Source: Legionella sp. | GTDB taxonomy: Bacteria > Pseudomonadota > Gammaproteobacteria > Legionellales > Legionellaceae | Assembly: GCA_003507515.1 (NCBI GenBank) | Contig: DNVL01000211.1 | Location: 1-9,123, forward strand | Direction: 5' to 3' | DNA length: 9,123 bases | Shown here: positions 1 to 7,697 of the stretch, one piece after another | Layout of the letters: each line of letters opens with the position of its first letter | Numbering within the stretch: the first letter of the stretch is position 1 | Notes under the pieces: model-generated | Told to the model about the DNA's origin: nothing | Seen by the model: only the letters and a program-made list of their open reading frames with translations | The model's database searches: none | Translations under genes and position numbers: made by a program

Positions 1-287
1 TTTCCTACGCGAGCTGATATTTTTTTCCATTGCCTTTGGCGAAACGATGACTGAGGCCTGAATTTTTTATGCATTTTACCTGCATTATCAATCAATACAG
101 GCAGACCTTTTTCCTCCCATACCTGAATCAAAGACTGTCCAATATCCGATTTCTTAAACCCAAATATTTTTTTTGCGTATAAATTAATGTGTACAATGCA
201 ATAGGATGAATCAACCGCAATAAATGCTCGCCGCATCAACCCGTATGCTTTACCGACAGCTGAAATTTCATTTGCATCTATTTTCAT
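1..287 (-). CDS. PAS-domain protein, N-terminal part (gene continues past the left edge)
   Basis: Reading the minus strand from the ATG at 287 gives 95 uninterrupted codons to the window edge. Residues about 18-57 look like a PAS core: a hydrophobic strand with AFIAVDSSYCIVHIN, then an aliphatic helix, then the typical KKIFGFKKSDIGQSL turn (residues 39-53). PAS domains sense small ligands, redox state or light, and usually sit N-terminal to a histidine kinase, cyclase or HTH output. The output domain lies outside the window, so the type of regulator cannot be told. The frame is open upstream to a TGA at 357-359 with no other ATG, so 287 is the best start; the ribosome site is weak (GGA about 6 bases upstream). 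The start lies 14 bases beyond the megasynthase stop codon, so the two genes are probably one operon. No signal peptide or membrane segment is seen in the visible part. The PAS call is from motif shape only, and the role as a regulator is inferred. Confidence 0.72.
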   Translation of the reverse strand, partial: MKIDANEISAVGKAYGLMRRAFIAVDSSYCIVHINLYAKKIFGFKKSDIGQSLIQVWEEKGLPVLIDNAGKMHKKFRPQSSFRQRQWKKISARVG

Positions 288-301
288 GTGTAATCCATGC
301 C

Positions 302-3300
302 TTATCCATTTCGAAAAATAATATTTTGAATCAATCCCATGATTTTTTGACTGTTTTCAACATTCATGATGGTTTCATGATTCGCATCGAGTCTGTGACA
401 GATTATTTTTCCACCGTTAAATTTTGACCAGCCATTCAGTGTATCATCAACCTCAATATAATCATCCAATAGCTCGGTCGCTTTAAACAAAACCATGTCA
501 TGATTCACTTGAGTAGGCGTATGATTCAGCAGGAGTTCCATTCTCGCCCATGCGAGATCAATCATATTTTCCGTCAAATCGGGATGTGCACTATGAAACT
601 GTTTCTTAAAATGAGTCATATGTTTCTGTTTGGATGAGAAAATTGACCATCCTTCAATTAATGCCAGCAAACCAACATCTTCTTTCTGTTCTTGAAGCTT
701 ATTCGCAACTTCATACATGACCGTTGCTCCAAATGAATACCCTACTAGATAATAGGGTCCACGTGGTTGAACACTCTTAATGGCTGAAAGATAGGACTCT
801 GCCATGGAGAAAATGCTGTCGTAGACCATTTTTCCTTCTGAAACGCTTGGATCCTGTAACCCATAGATTGAGCATGTCAAATCACGCTGTACAGCAAACG
901 AATTAAAGCAATAAATCATACCACTTGCAGGGTGACAGAGGAAAATGTACGGTGATTTATTTTCAATAATTTTTAATGGCACCACAATATCTTGAGCACC
1001 TACACTTCCAGACTCAACTATTTCACTTAATTGACCAATCGTTGGGGTTTTATAAAGGTGATGAATGGTTAGATTAGAATTAAATTGTTTATTAATGATA
1101 TCAATCAGTCTCAATGCTTTTAATGAATGTCCACCCAGCGTAAAGAAATCATCATGCATCCCCACTGAATCGATGCCCAATGCATCCTGAAATAATCGAG
1201 CCAACTCTTTTTGCACATGACTGCTAGGAGGACAGTAGGCCTGCGAGGTATCGATATGCTCTCGGGATACTTTAACAAAGGAGCGATCTGATTTTATATT
1301 TTTCTGTTGAGGCGTACTGATACTAAGGTCATCATTTGAAACAGCAATATTAGAATAATTTTGTCGCATAGCTCGAACAAATAAATCACGTCCTTCAGAA
1401 GGACTGATATCATTTCCTCGATCAAAAAATGACACGCCATCAGTACACAAAGCATCCGCCGCCATACCCACATCACGCCATGTATTCCAGTTAAGGCTTA
1501 AGACATGTTTCGCTGAAAAAAGAGAACTGACAGCGCACGCATCAAGACAAGCGTTTGCAGCTGTATAATCAATCTGCCCGGCTTCGCCCTTAAGAACAAC
1601 CAGCGATGACAGCAATACAACAAAATCAAGGGTTAAGTTTTGCAATGCCTTTGCCAGACAGTAGGTCCCATATATTTTGGGCATAAATACAGAATCAGCT
1701 GTTTGCTTTGATTTAAACTGCACGAGCCCGCCTCCGGGGATCCCTGCCCCATGCACGACGCCATTGATGCAACCCAAAAAATGCCGGTAATGATTAATTA
1801 CCGATGATAGTTCATCTGTTTGTGTGATATCAACTTGGTGAATATACAATGTTGCACCAGATGCTTTTAACTTTTTTAACTGTGTAATTTTCTCAAATAA
1901 AGGGTGTTTTGAGTCTGACAATATGTCATCCCAATGTAATTCCATGGGTATTAAGCGTCTCGACAGTAAAATGAACCGTGGGTTCGTCACTGCATTTGAA
2001 ATCGCTTCGCAAAGACTGAGTGTCAATCCACCCAATCCCCCGGTCAATAGATAAACGCCATCGTTTTTAAATGGCATCTCTGTCTCAGGTGTCTTAATCT
2101 CCATATGTGAGACATCCCACTGATGGCCGCCTCTGTACGCGACAATGGGATGAAGCCCCTGCCAATTGTTATTCACGCAATCATTAATCATGTGACACGC
2201 TCTATTCCTTTTCAGTTGAGATGATTCCTCAAGACTGATATCCACTAATTTAAATTCAAGCTGTGGATGTTCTTCGCTAATGACTCGACAAGCACCTATC
2301 AAACTCGCATTAACAGGCGATATGTGCTCTAAGCCATTCGCCAGTTGTGTACCAAAGGTAGTCACGCTGCATTTAAAGGGGATTTTATCACCTACTTCTT
2401 CAATATAAGATTGCGTAAAATAGAGCACACTATAAAACCCCAATATGAGCTGTTTATCAATTTCATCAGCAGAAAGAATACCCTTATTAAGATTTTCACA
2501 AGAATAGAAATGGAGAAAGATGGGATTGCATAGCCGGTTTTTCAATGATTTAAAAACCAATGCATAATGTGTTTTATCAGCAGGATTAATTTTAAAATGA
2601 ACCGGACTCATTTCAACGAAATCAGTCCCTGCCTCAACGATAACCGGGACAATATGATGTTGTTCGAGGGCCAAAATAATATCATTAGCATAGCCAAGGC
2701 TATCTTTAAAAACAATCCAATCGTGTTTTACCAGTTCTTCATCACCGATGTCTTTCAGCTCAATATAAGCAGGATAATGAGTCCAGACTGGTTTATACAA
2801 GGCAGGTTTCTCATCAACGTGTTGCGCATGCCCATCAGGCTCAACCCAGTAGCGCTGTTTCTGAAACGCATAAGTCGGTAACGCGATACGGCATGGTATT
2901 TTCTGGTGATGAATAAGCGACCAATCTATCTTGACCCCTTCCTGCCATAAACCACCGATGGCTGATAACAGTTGGTATAAATCAGATGTAGGGCGGTTCT
3001 GCGTGGGTAGTGTTTGGAGAACTACGCCGTGATGAGGCTGTGTGCCTATCACATTTTTTAAAAAAGTACTTAGACTACGGCCAGGCCCTACCTCCATAAA
3101 AATCGAATGCTCGTAGTGCGCAAGAAGACGAAGCCCGTCAGACAATTTCACTGTCAGCCGCAAATGCCTGTACCAGTAATCTGGATCAACTGCATCCTGA
3201 GCTGATAACCAGTTCCCTGTTACATTTGATACAATGGGAATCAGTGGCGCAGACAATGTTATATTAGAAAACAAGCCTTTGAATGATTCTGCTATCGATT

Positions 3301-6300
3301 CCATGCTTCGGCTGTGAAAGGCATGGTTGACTTTGAGTTTGTGATAAGGAACGGAACCTTTTGCAAGGTACTGCTCTAAACGCATGGTTTCTTCTCTATC
3401 TCCTGATGAAACGCAATGATTCAACCCATTATGCAGTGCCAATTCCACATTCGCGTGTTGCTGAAATTCAGCAAACTCCAGAGCCGTACACTCAATCGAT
3501 AACATTTCACCCGCAGGAGCGCTGCTCATCAATAAACCACGCTCACAAACAAGGGCAATGCCATCAGAGAAAGAAAAAACACCCGCCAAGCAGGCGGCCA
3601 CATATTCACCGATACTATGGCCGATCAATGCCGTTGGCTTCACCCCGATTTCCATTAAATAGCGTGCTAAAGCATATTCAATAATAAACAAAGCGGGCTG
3701 TGCGTATTGTGTCTGATTCAACCGCGTATCCTGAGGGTTCTTCACGATTTCAAGTAAATCCACCTGAAGATACTGTTGAGCAATCCGCACTCCTTCCAAC
3801 ACCATTGCATTAAAAAAAGGAATCGCATCCATGAGCTGGGCTGCCATTTCATGGTACTGCATTCCCTGCCCTGGAAACATAAAGACCATAAAATGATTTC
3901 TGTCATCCGTATGCAATATAACTTTATTTTGGTGAAGCTGGGCATTGAATTCATCAACTGTTTTAGCAACACCAAATCGCCGCCATTGAAAATCTTCACG
4001 CCCCGTTTGTAACGTATACGCCACATCGGATAAAGAAAGCATTTTTCCACTTTGAGATGCATGGCAAACATGCGTGATCAAGCGATGGGTATTTTGTACT
4101 AGAGCCTGTTCTGTTTTTGCAGACAAAATAAATAATTGTTCTTTAGGTTCAACTGTTGCAAGAGGATCTACGCAGTATTCTTCTAAAATGATGTGTGCAT
4201 TCGTACCACCCACACCAAATGAACTAACCCCTGCATACCGTGGTATATCCCTTCTCTCCCAGTCGATTAACTGCTGATTAATAAAAAACGGACTTTCCTC
4301 TAAGGACAAAGCAGGATTAGGCTTTATGAAATGCACTGTTGCCGGGATTTTCTGATGATATAAACACAGTACTGTTTTAATTAAACCTGCAATCCCTGCA
4401 GCCGCGTCAGTGTGGCCTATGTTGCCTTTTACAGAGCCCAATGCACAAGACTGTTTTTCCTTTAACTCCGATCCATATACTGCTTTTAGCGCATCCATTT
4501 CCACCACGTCACCTAGTGCCGTTGCGGTGCCATGCGCCTCAATAAACCCTACGCTCTCACCAGAGATGCCCGCTTCGGTCAATGCCTCTCGAATACAATT
4601 GATCTGGCCATTGGTACTGGGTGCCATAAACCCAAGCTTATCTGAACCATCGTTGTTAATACCTGCGCCTTTAATGACGGCGTAAATGGTATCTTTGTCA
4701 TTCACAGCATCTTGAAGGCGTTTTAAAACAACAACACCAACACCATTTGAAAACACCGTTCCATTGGCATCACTGGAAAAGGGACGGCACACACCATCCG
4801 GTGATTCAATACTGCCATTCTGGTAAAAATAACCATTGATTTGCGGTACAGAAATTGAAACAGCACCCGCAAGAGCAATGTCACTTTTACCCGATTTAAG
4901 TTCCTGACAAGCCTGAGACACGGTAACAAGCCCTGTAGAGCAGGCTGTATTTACATTAACACTTCGCCCTCGCAGATTTAATCGATAGGATACCTGCGTG
5001 CTCAGCATACTGCTACTAACAGCGATACGCTGCTGAAATCGGTCATGTTCCTTACCAAACCAACTGTTTTTTAGAAGATTTTCTCGCTCATAACTACTGT
5101 CTGACATCCCTGCAAATACGCTGATAATATCCTTATTCATTTTTTCTGGGGCAACTGCTGCATGTTCAAGCGCCTCCCACGCGCATTCCAGAAATACACG
5201 ATGTTGTGGATCAGTAATACTTGCATCGACCGGATTGAAACCAAAAAATCCGGCATCAAACGCTTCGATATTAGACAGCACTCCTTTAACAGGAACAAAA
5301 TGTTGATTCAACACATGCTTGCCCTGGTCATTCGCGATTAATTCATCCTCACTAAATCGTGTTAAACATTCCTTTCCATCGCATAAATTATCCCAATATT
5401 CTTCTAAATTGTCGGATGCTGGCAAACGACATGCCATGCCTATAATTGCAATATCATCTGTACTTTCATTCTTTCTTTCTCGAACATTCACAGATTCAAT
5501 ATCGCCATCAATGTAACGACTTACTTTATGAATGGTGGGATAGGTAAAAATATCAGAAACATAGACATCGCAACCAAGCTGCTCATTTATTCGAGTGCAC
5601 GCCTCGGTAATTAACAGCGAATTAGCGCCTGCTTCAAACAGATTTTTATGAACATCAATGGCTGGTACACCCAATAAATGTTGCCAAATGGCTTTGATGC
5701 TTTCCTCCGTATGACTCTCCGAAATGATATCCGCATGACAAGAAAGATCCATCTGCGCGTGTGTTGCAAGTTTTGTTTTGTCCACTTTACCCACGAGGTT
5801 TAATGGAAATTCATCCACTAAAATATATTTGGTTGGAAGCATATAGGATGGCAACAACCGGGCTAAAAACACCCTGATATCATCGGCATTTATTTCTGTA
5901 TCGACTAAAGGGACTATATAAGCCGTCAACATCTGGTGCAATCCACCGCCCGTATCAACCACTACGGCTGCAAGCGTGATGGATGGATGATTCATTAAAT
6001 GACGTTCAATTTCACTTAAGTGGATACGAAAACCACCCACTTTGACCTGATCGTCCAGGCGACCTAAAAACAATAGATCGCCTGAATCGAGCAATCTCAC
6101 TTTATCACCTGTTTTATACAATCGTTGAAAAGGTAACTCATGACCGAATGGATTACGAAGAAATTTATTTTTATTCTCAATTTCACAGCGATAATAACCC
6201 AATGCCAAGTTAATTCCGCTGACATAAAGCTCACCTTCTGTCACGGGCAGCATGTTTTCATCCAGAATATATGTGCGGGCATTCTTAATGGGCTGACCAA

Positions 6301-7291
6301 TACTGGACAAATAAAAATCATCAACGTCTTGTTGCTCGCTGATTTTCTGATAACAGGTGTAAGCAGTTGTTTCCGTAGGACCATATCCATTGATTAAAAC
6401 AATAGGAAGTTTGTTTTTTTTCCGATAAAGAATAAATGTTTTCAGCAAAGTAACGTTTACTTGTTCTCCACCAAATAAAACCGTACTGACTTCATTTAAT
6501 GTATCAATGGCTGACTTAATCAATTGATGAAAATATCCAGTTGGAAGAAATAAATATTTTACATGGTTATTTTCAATGAATTTTTTTAAAAGACGATGAT
6601 CTTTGCGAGCCTCAATAGATGCAATCACCAATCGCGCACCATTCAACAACGCACTCCATAACTCAAATGTAAAGCCATCAAACGCTAGATTACTGAATTG
6701 TGCGATTACTTCCCTTTCTTTTATTTGAAGGGTATTTTCTATAACAGAAAGATTGATCACTGCCTGATGCGGAATTAACACGCCCTTTGGTTTTCCTGTA
6801 GAACCTGATGTATACATCAGACATAGGGCAGAGTCAGAGGATAAATGACACGTTGGCTGCGTTTTTAAAAATGCCGCCGTTTCCAAATGCATGTTTTTGA
6901 TGAGACGAACATTTTGACTTTTTTTATTCAAGTTTGAAAAATATTGTTCATTGGTAATTACCAAGGCCGGGAGCGCATCATCTAATATTTCCGCCAGACG
7001 CTGCGATGGGGCTTGGGTATCTAATGGCAAATAGATCCCTCCTATTTTAAGAATGGCAAGCACACTTATCACCATGTCAACGCCAGGATCTAGCAAGATA
7101 CCCACGAAGTCACCCGCATTCACGCCTTGCTGCTGCAACCAGTAAGCAATCTGATTGGATTTTTCATTCAATAGGTTATATGTTAGAGAATGGTGTTCAT
7201 CACTGATAGCAATAAATTCTGGCCTTTGATGAACCTGTTTTTTGAATAAATCAACAACGTTGAAGCAGTAGTCGTCTTTTCTTATGGTCAT
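302..7291 (-). CDS. Hybrid NRPS-PKS megasynthase, A-PCP-KS-AT-KR-PCP-TE
   Basis: Residue numbers count from the first in-frame ATG (7300). I prefer the third codon downstream, ATG 7291, because AGGA (7303-7300) lies 8 bases before it, while 7300 has no usable ribosome site. Domains: adenylation about 15-510 (YTSGSTGKPKG at 163-173, GYGPTETT 305-312, YKTGD 395-399, A10 Lys505); carrier about 530-600, Ppant Ser561 in GANSL; ketosynthase 614-1040 with Cys787, His923, His963; acyltransferase about 1137-1430 with Ser1229 in GHSIG and HAFHS 1326-1330, the malonyl-CoA signature; ketoreductase 1500-1950 (structural half first) with Lys1875, Ser1899, Tyr1912, Asn1916; carrier about 2025-2098, Ser2059 in GGHSL; thioesterase about 2105-2330 with Ser2189 in GYSFG, Glu2216 and His2308. 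Condensation, DH, ER and methyltransferase domains are absent. It should activate an amino acid in the cytosol, extend it once with malonate, reduce the ketone and release the product. Pocket residues read DGFFLGGAYK, close to the isoleucine code I remember from bacitracin synthetase. Oddities are a Thr in the KR glycine loop and Glu as the TE acid. The architecture is clear; the product is inferred. Confidence 0.95.
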   Translation of the reverse strand: MTIRKDDYCFNVVDLFKKQVHQRPEFIAISDEHHSLTYNLLNEKSNQIAYWLQQQGVNAGDFVGILLDPGVDMVISVLAILKIGGIYLPLDTQAPSQRLAEILDDALPALVITNEQYFSNLNKKSQNVRLIKNMHLETAAFLKTQPTCHLSSDSALCLMYTSGSTGKPKGVLIPHQAVINLSVIENTLQIKEREVIAQFSNLAFDGFTFELWSALLNGARLVIASIEARKDHRLLKKFIENNHVKYLFLPTGYFHQLIKSAIDTLNEVSTVLFGGEQVNVTLLKTFILYRKKNKLPIVLINGYGPTETTAYTCYQKISEQQDVDDFYLSSIGQPIKNARTYILDENMLPVTEGELYVSGINLALGYYRCEIENKNKFLRNPFGHELPFQRLYKTGDKVRLLDSGDLLFLGRLDDQVKVGGFRIHLSEIERHLMNHPSITLAAVVVDTGGGLHQMLTAYIVPLVDTEINADDIRVFLARLLPSYMLPTKYILVDEFPLNLVGKVDKTKLATHAQMDLSCHADIISESHTEESIKAIWQHLLGVPAIDVHKNLFEAGANSLLITEACTRINEQLGCDVYVSDIFTYPTIHKVSRYIDGDIESVNVRERKNESTDDIAIIGMACRLPASDNLEEYWDNLCDGKECLTRFSEDELIANDQGKHVLNQHFVPVKGVLSNIEAFDAGFFGFNPVDASITDPQHRVFLECAWEALEHAAVAPEKMNKDIISVFAGMSDSSYERENLLKNSWFGKEHDRFQQRIAVSSSMLSTQVSYRLNLRGRSVNVNTACSTGLVTVSQACQELKSGKSDIALAGAVSISVPQINGYFYQNGSIESPDGVCRPFSSDANGTVFSNGVGVVVLKRLQDAVNDKDTIYAVIKGAGINNDGSDKLGFMAPSTNGQINCIREALTEAGISGESVGFIEAHGTATALGDVVEMDALKAVYGSELKEKQSCALGSVKGNIGHTDAAAGIAGLIKTVLCLYHQKIPATVHFIKPNPALSLEESPFFINQQLIDWERRDIPRYAGVSSFGVGGTNAHIILEEYCVDPLATVEPKEQLFILSAKTEQALVQNTHRLITHVCHASQSGKMLSLSDVAYTLQTGREDFQWRRFGVAKTVDEFNAQLHQNKVILHTDDRNHFMVFMFPGQGMQYHEMAAQLMDAIPFFNAMVLEGVRIAQQYLQVDLLEIVKNPQDTRLNQTQYAQPALFIIEYALARYLMEIGVKPTALIGHSIGEYVAACLAGVFSFSDGIALVCERGLLMSSAPAGEMLSIECTALEFAEFQQHANVELALHNGLNHCVSSGDREETMRLEQYLAKGSVPYHKLKVNHAFHSRSMESIAESFKGLFSNITLSAPLIPIVSNVTGNWLSAQDAVDPDYWYRHLRLTVKLSDGLRLLAHYEHSIFMEVGPGRSLSTFLKNVIGTQPHHGVVLQTLPTQNRPTSDLYQLLSAIGGLWQEGVKIDWSLIHHQKIPCRIALPTYAFQKQRYWVEPDGHAQHVDEKPALYKPVWTHYPAYIELKDIGDEELVKHDWIVFKDSLGYANDIILALEQHHIVPVIVEAGTDFVEMSPVHFKINPADKTHYALVFKSLKNRLCNPIFLHFYSCENLNKGILSADEIDKQLILGFYSVLYFTQSYIEEVGDKIPFKCSVTTFGTQLANGLEHISPVNASLIGACRVISEEHPQLEFKLVDISLEESSQLKRNRACHMINDCVNNNWQGLHPIVAYRGGHQWDVSHMEIKTPETEMPFKNDGVYLLTGGLGGLTLSLCEAISNAVTNPRFILLSRRLIPMELHWDDILSDSKHPLFEKITQLKKLKASGATLYIHQVDITQTDELSSVINHYRHFLGCINGVVHGAGIPGGGLVQFKSKQTADSVFMPKIYGTYCLAKALQNLTLDFVVLLSSLVVLKGEAGQIDYTAANACLDACAVSSLFSAKHVLSLNWNTWRDVGMAADALCTDGVSFFDRGNDISPSEGRDLFVRAMRQNYSNIAVSNDDLSISTPQQKNIKSDRSFVKVSREHIDTSQAYCPPSSHVQKELARLFQDALGIDSVGMHDDFFTLGGHSLKALRLIDIINKQFNSNLTIHHLYKTPTIGQLSEIVESGSVGAQDIVVPLKIIENKSPYIFLCHPASGMIYCFNSFAVQRDLTCSIYGLQDPSVSEGKMVYDSIFSMAESYLSAIKSVQPRGPYYLVGYSFGATVMYEVANKLQEQKEDVGLLALIEGWSIFSSKQKHMTHFKKQFHSAHPDLTENMIDLAWARMELLLNHTPTQVNHDMVLFKATELLDDYIEVDDTLNGWSKFNGGKIICHRLDANHETIMNVENSQKIMGLIQNIIFRNG

Positions 7292-7332
7292 AATGATCAT
7301 CCTGGTTCACGTGTTTTCATTACACAAATGGG

Positions 7333-7352
7333 TGGCAGATTAAGGACTGCCA
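7333..7352 (-). other. Small hairpin in the megasynthase leader
   Basis: On the minus strand TGGCAG and CTGCCA form a perfect 6-bp stem around an 8-base loop. It lies about 40-60 bases before the start codon and next to the 13-bp palindrome. No U-run follows it, so it is not an intrinsic terminator. A role in leader RNA folding is possible but unproven. Confidence 0.3.
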
Positions 7353-7354
7353 TT

Positions 7355-7367
7355 AGAAGTCACTTCT
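7355..7367. promoter_or_regulatory. Perfect 13-bp palindrome, possible operator
   Basis: AGAAGT and ACTTCT flank a single central base, a perfect inverted repeat with 6-bp arms. It lies about 44-56 bases downstream of the predicted transcription start of the megasynthase. That position would suit a repressor roadblock site or a short RNA stem (5 bp with a 3-base loop). No regulator gene is identified to pair with it. Confidence 0.35.
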
Positions 7368-7417
7368 TGGATTGTAAATACGACAAACAATGATGTAAGG
7401 TTCTGTCATTTTTGGCT

Positions 7418-7426
7418 ATTATAGCA
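7418..7426 (-). promoter_or_regulatory. Extended -10 sigma70 promoter for the megasynthase operon
   Basis: On the minus strand the sequence reads TGC TATAAT: a consensus -10 hexamer (7423-7418) preceded by TG and one base (7426-7424). This is the extended -10 form that works without a good -35. The -35 position at 16-18 bases spacing has only A-rich sequence with no resemblance to TTGACA. Transcription would start near 7411, giving a leader of about 110-120 bases before the start codon. The match is seen directly; activity is inferred. Confidence 0.7.
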
Positions 7427-7499
7427 CTGGCTCGCGTTTTTTGTGTGCATTTGGCCAAGGTGAAGATGGCATTTCTTTGATTCTTGAGGAAAGGGGGAC

Positions 7500-7667
7500 A
7501 TGGTTCAAAAGCGTCTGTTTTTAGTGAACAGTCTATCCTGTGAATGCGACTGCATTAGATTCCCAATCAATACATTACGAAAATCTATAAAAAATAGCGT
7601 GTTTACCGAGCTGAATGATTGCTTAAATTTCACCAAATCGGATCATTGTGGTACAATTACGTTTTAA
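7500..7667 (+). CDS. Doubtful 55-codon open frame in the divergent region
   Basis: An ATG at 7500 opens 55 codons ending at TAA 7665-7667. A purine-rich AGGA (7487-7490) and GGGGG (7493-7497) precede it, so a ribosome could bind. The peptide holds five cysteines, including CECDC at residues 14-18, and resembles no family I know. No good plus-strand promoter lies upstream, and the frame spans the likely promoter of the next gene. It is more likely chance than a gene, but it is the only frame with a ribosome-site-like sequence in this gap. Confidence 0.18.
   Translation: MVQKRLFLVNSLSCECDCIRFPINTLRKSIKNSVFTELNDCLNFTKSDHCGTITF
7629..7657 (+). promoter_or_regulatory. Probable promoter for the small membrane protein gene
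   Basis: TTCACC (7629-7634) and TACAAT (7652-7657) are separated by 17 bases, the standard spacing. They match the consensus at four and five of six positions. Transcription would begin near 7664, leaving a leader of about 34 bases before the ATG at 7698. Confidence 0.45.
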
Positions 7668-7697
7668 ATTTACTGTCGTTTATTTTGGAGTTATTGA

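Larger units (their letters stand above)
7292..7697. promoter_or_regulatory. Divergent intergenic region between megasynthase and small membrane gene
   Basis: This stretch of about 400 bases separates two divergently oriented genes. It holds the megasynthase promoter (7418-7426), a 13-bp palindrome (7355-7367), a 6-bp-stem hairpin (7333-7352), an 8-bp palindrome TTGGCCAA (7451-7458, roughly 44 bases upstream of the expected start) and a probable promoter for the rightward gene (7629-7657). One short plus-strand frame (7500-7667) is the only other coding candidate. The layout is that of a shared control region; which regulator binds it cannot be told. Confidence 0.7.

Noticed and set aside
1450..3010. 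Dehydratase or enoylreductase between AT and KR
   Set aside because: The region after the AT passes directly into the structural half of the KR (from about residue 1500). No HxxxGxxxxP dehydratase motif or ER nucleotide loop is seen.
224..5516. Several 60-109-codon frames inside the megasynthase on both strands
   Set aside because: They lie within a continuous, motif-rich 2332-codon gene, show no family motifs, and are shadows of its composition.
302..7291. Siderophore synthetase
   Set aside because: No condensation or cyclisation domain, no aryl-acid or hydroxamate-type features, and no transport or receptor genes nearby.
7292..7697. A condensation domain lost or hidden upstream of the adenylation domain
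   Set aside because: All minus-strand frames here are short and broken, and the A domain begins within about 15 residues of the start. The protein appears to start with A by design.
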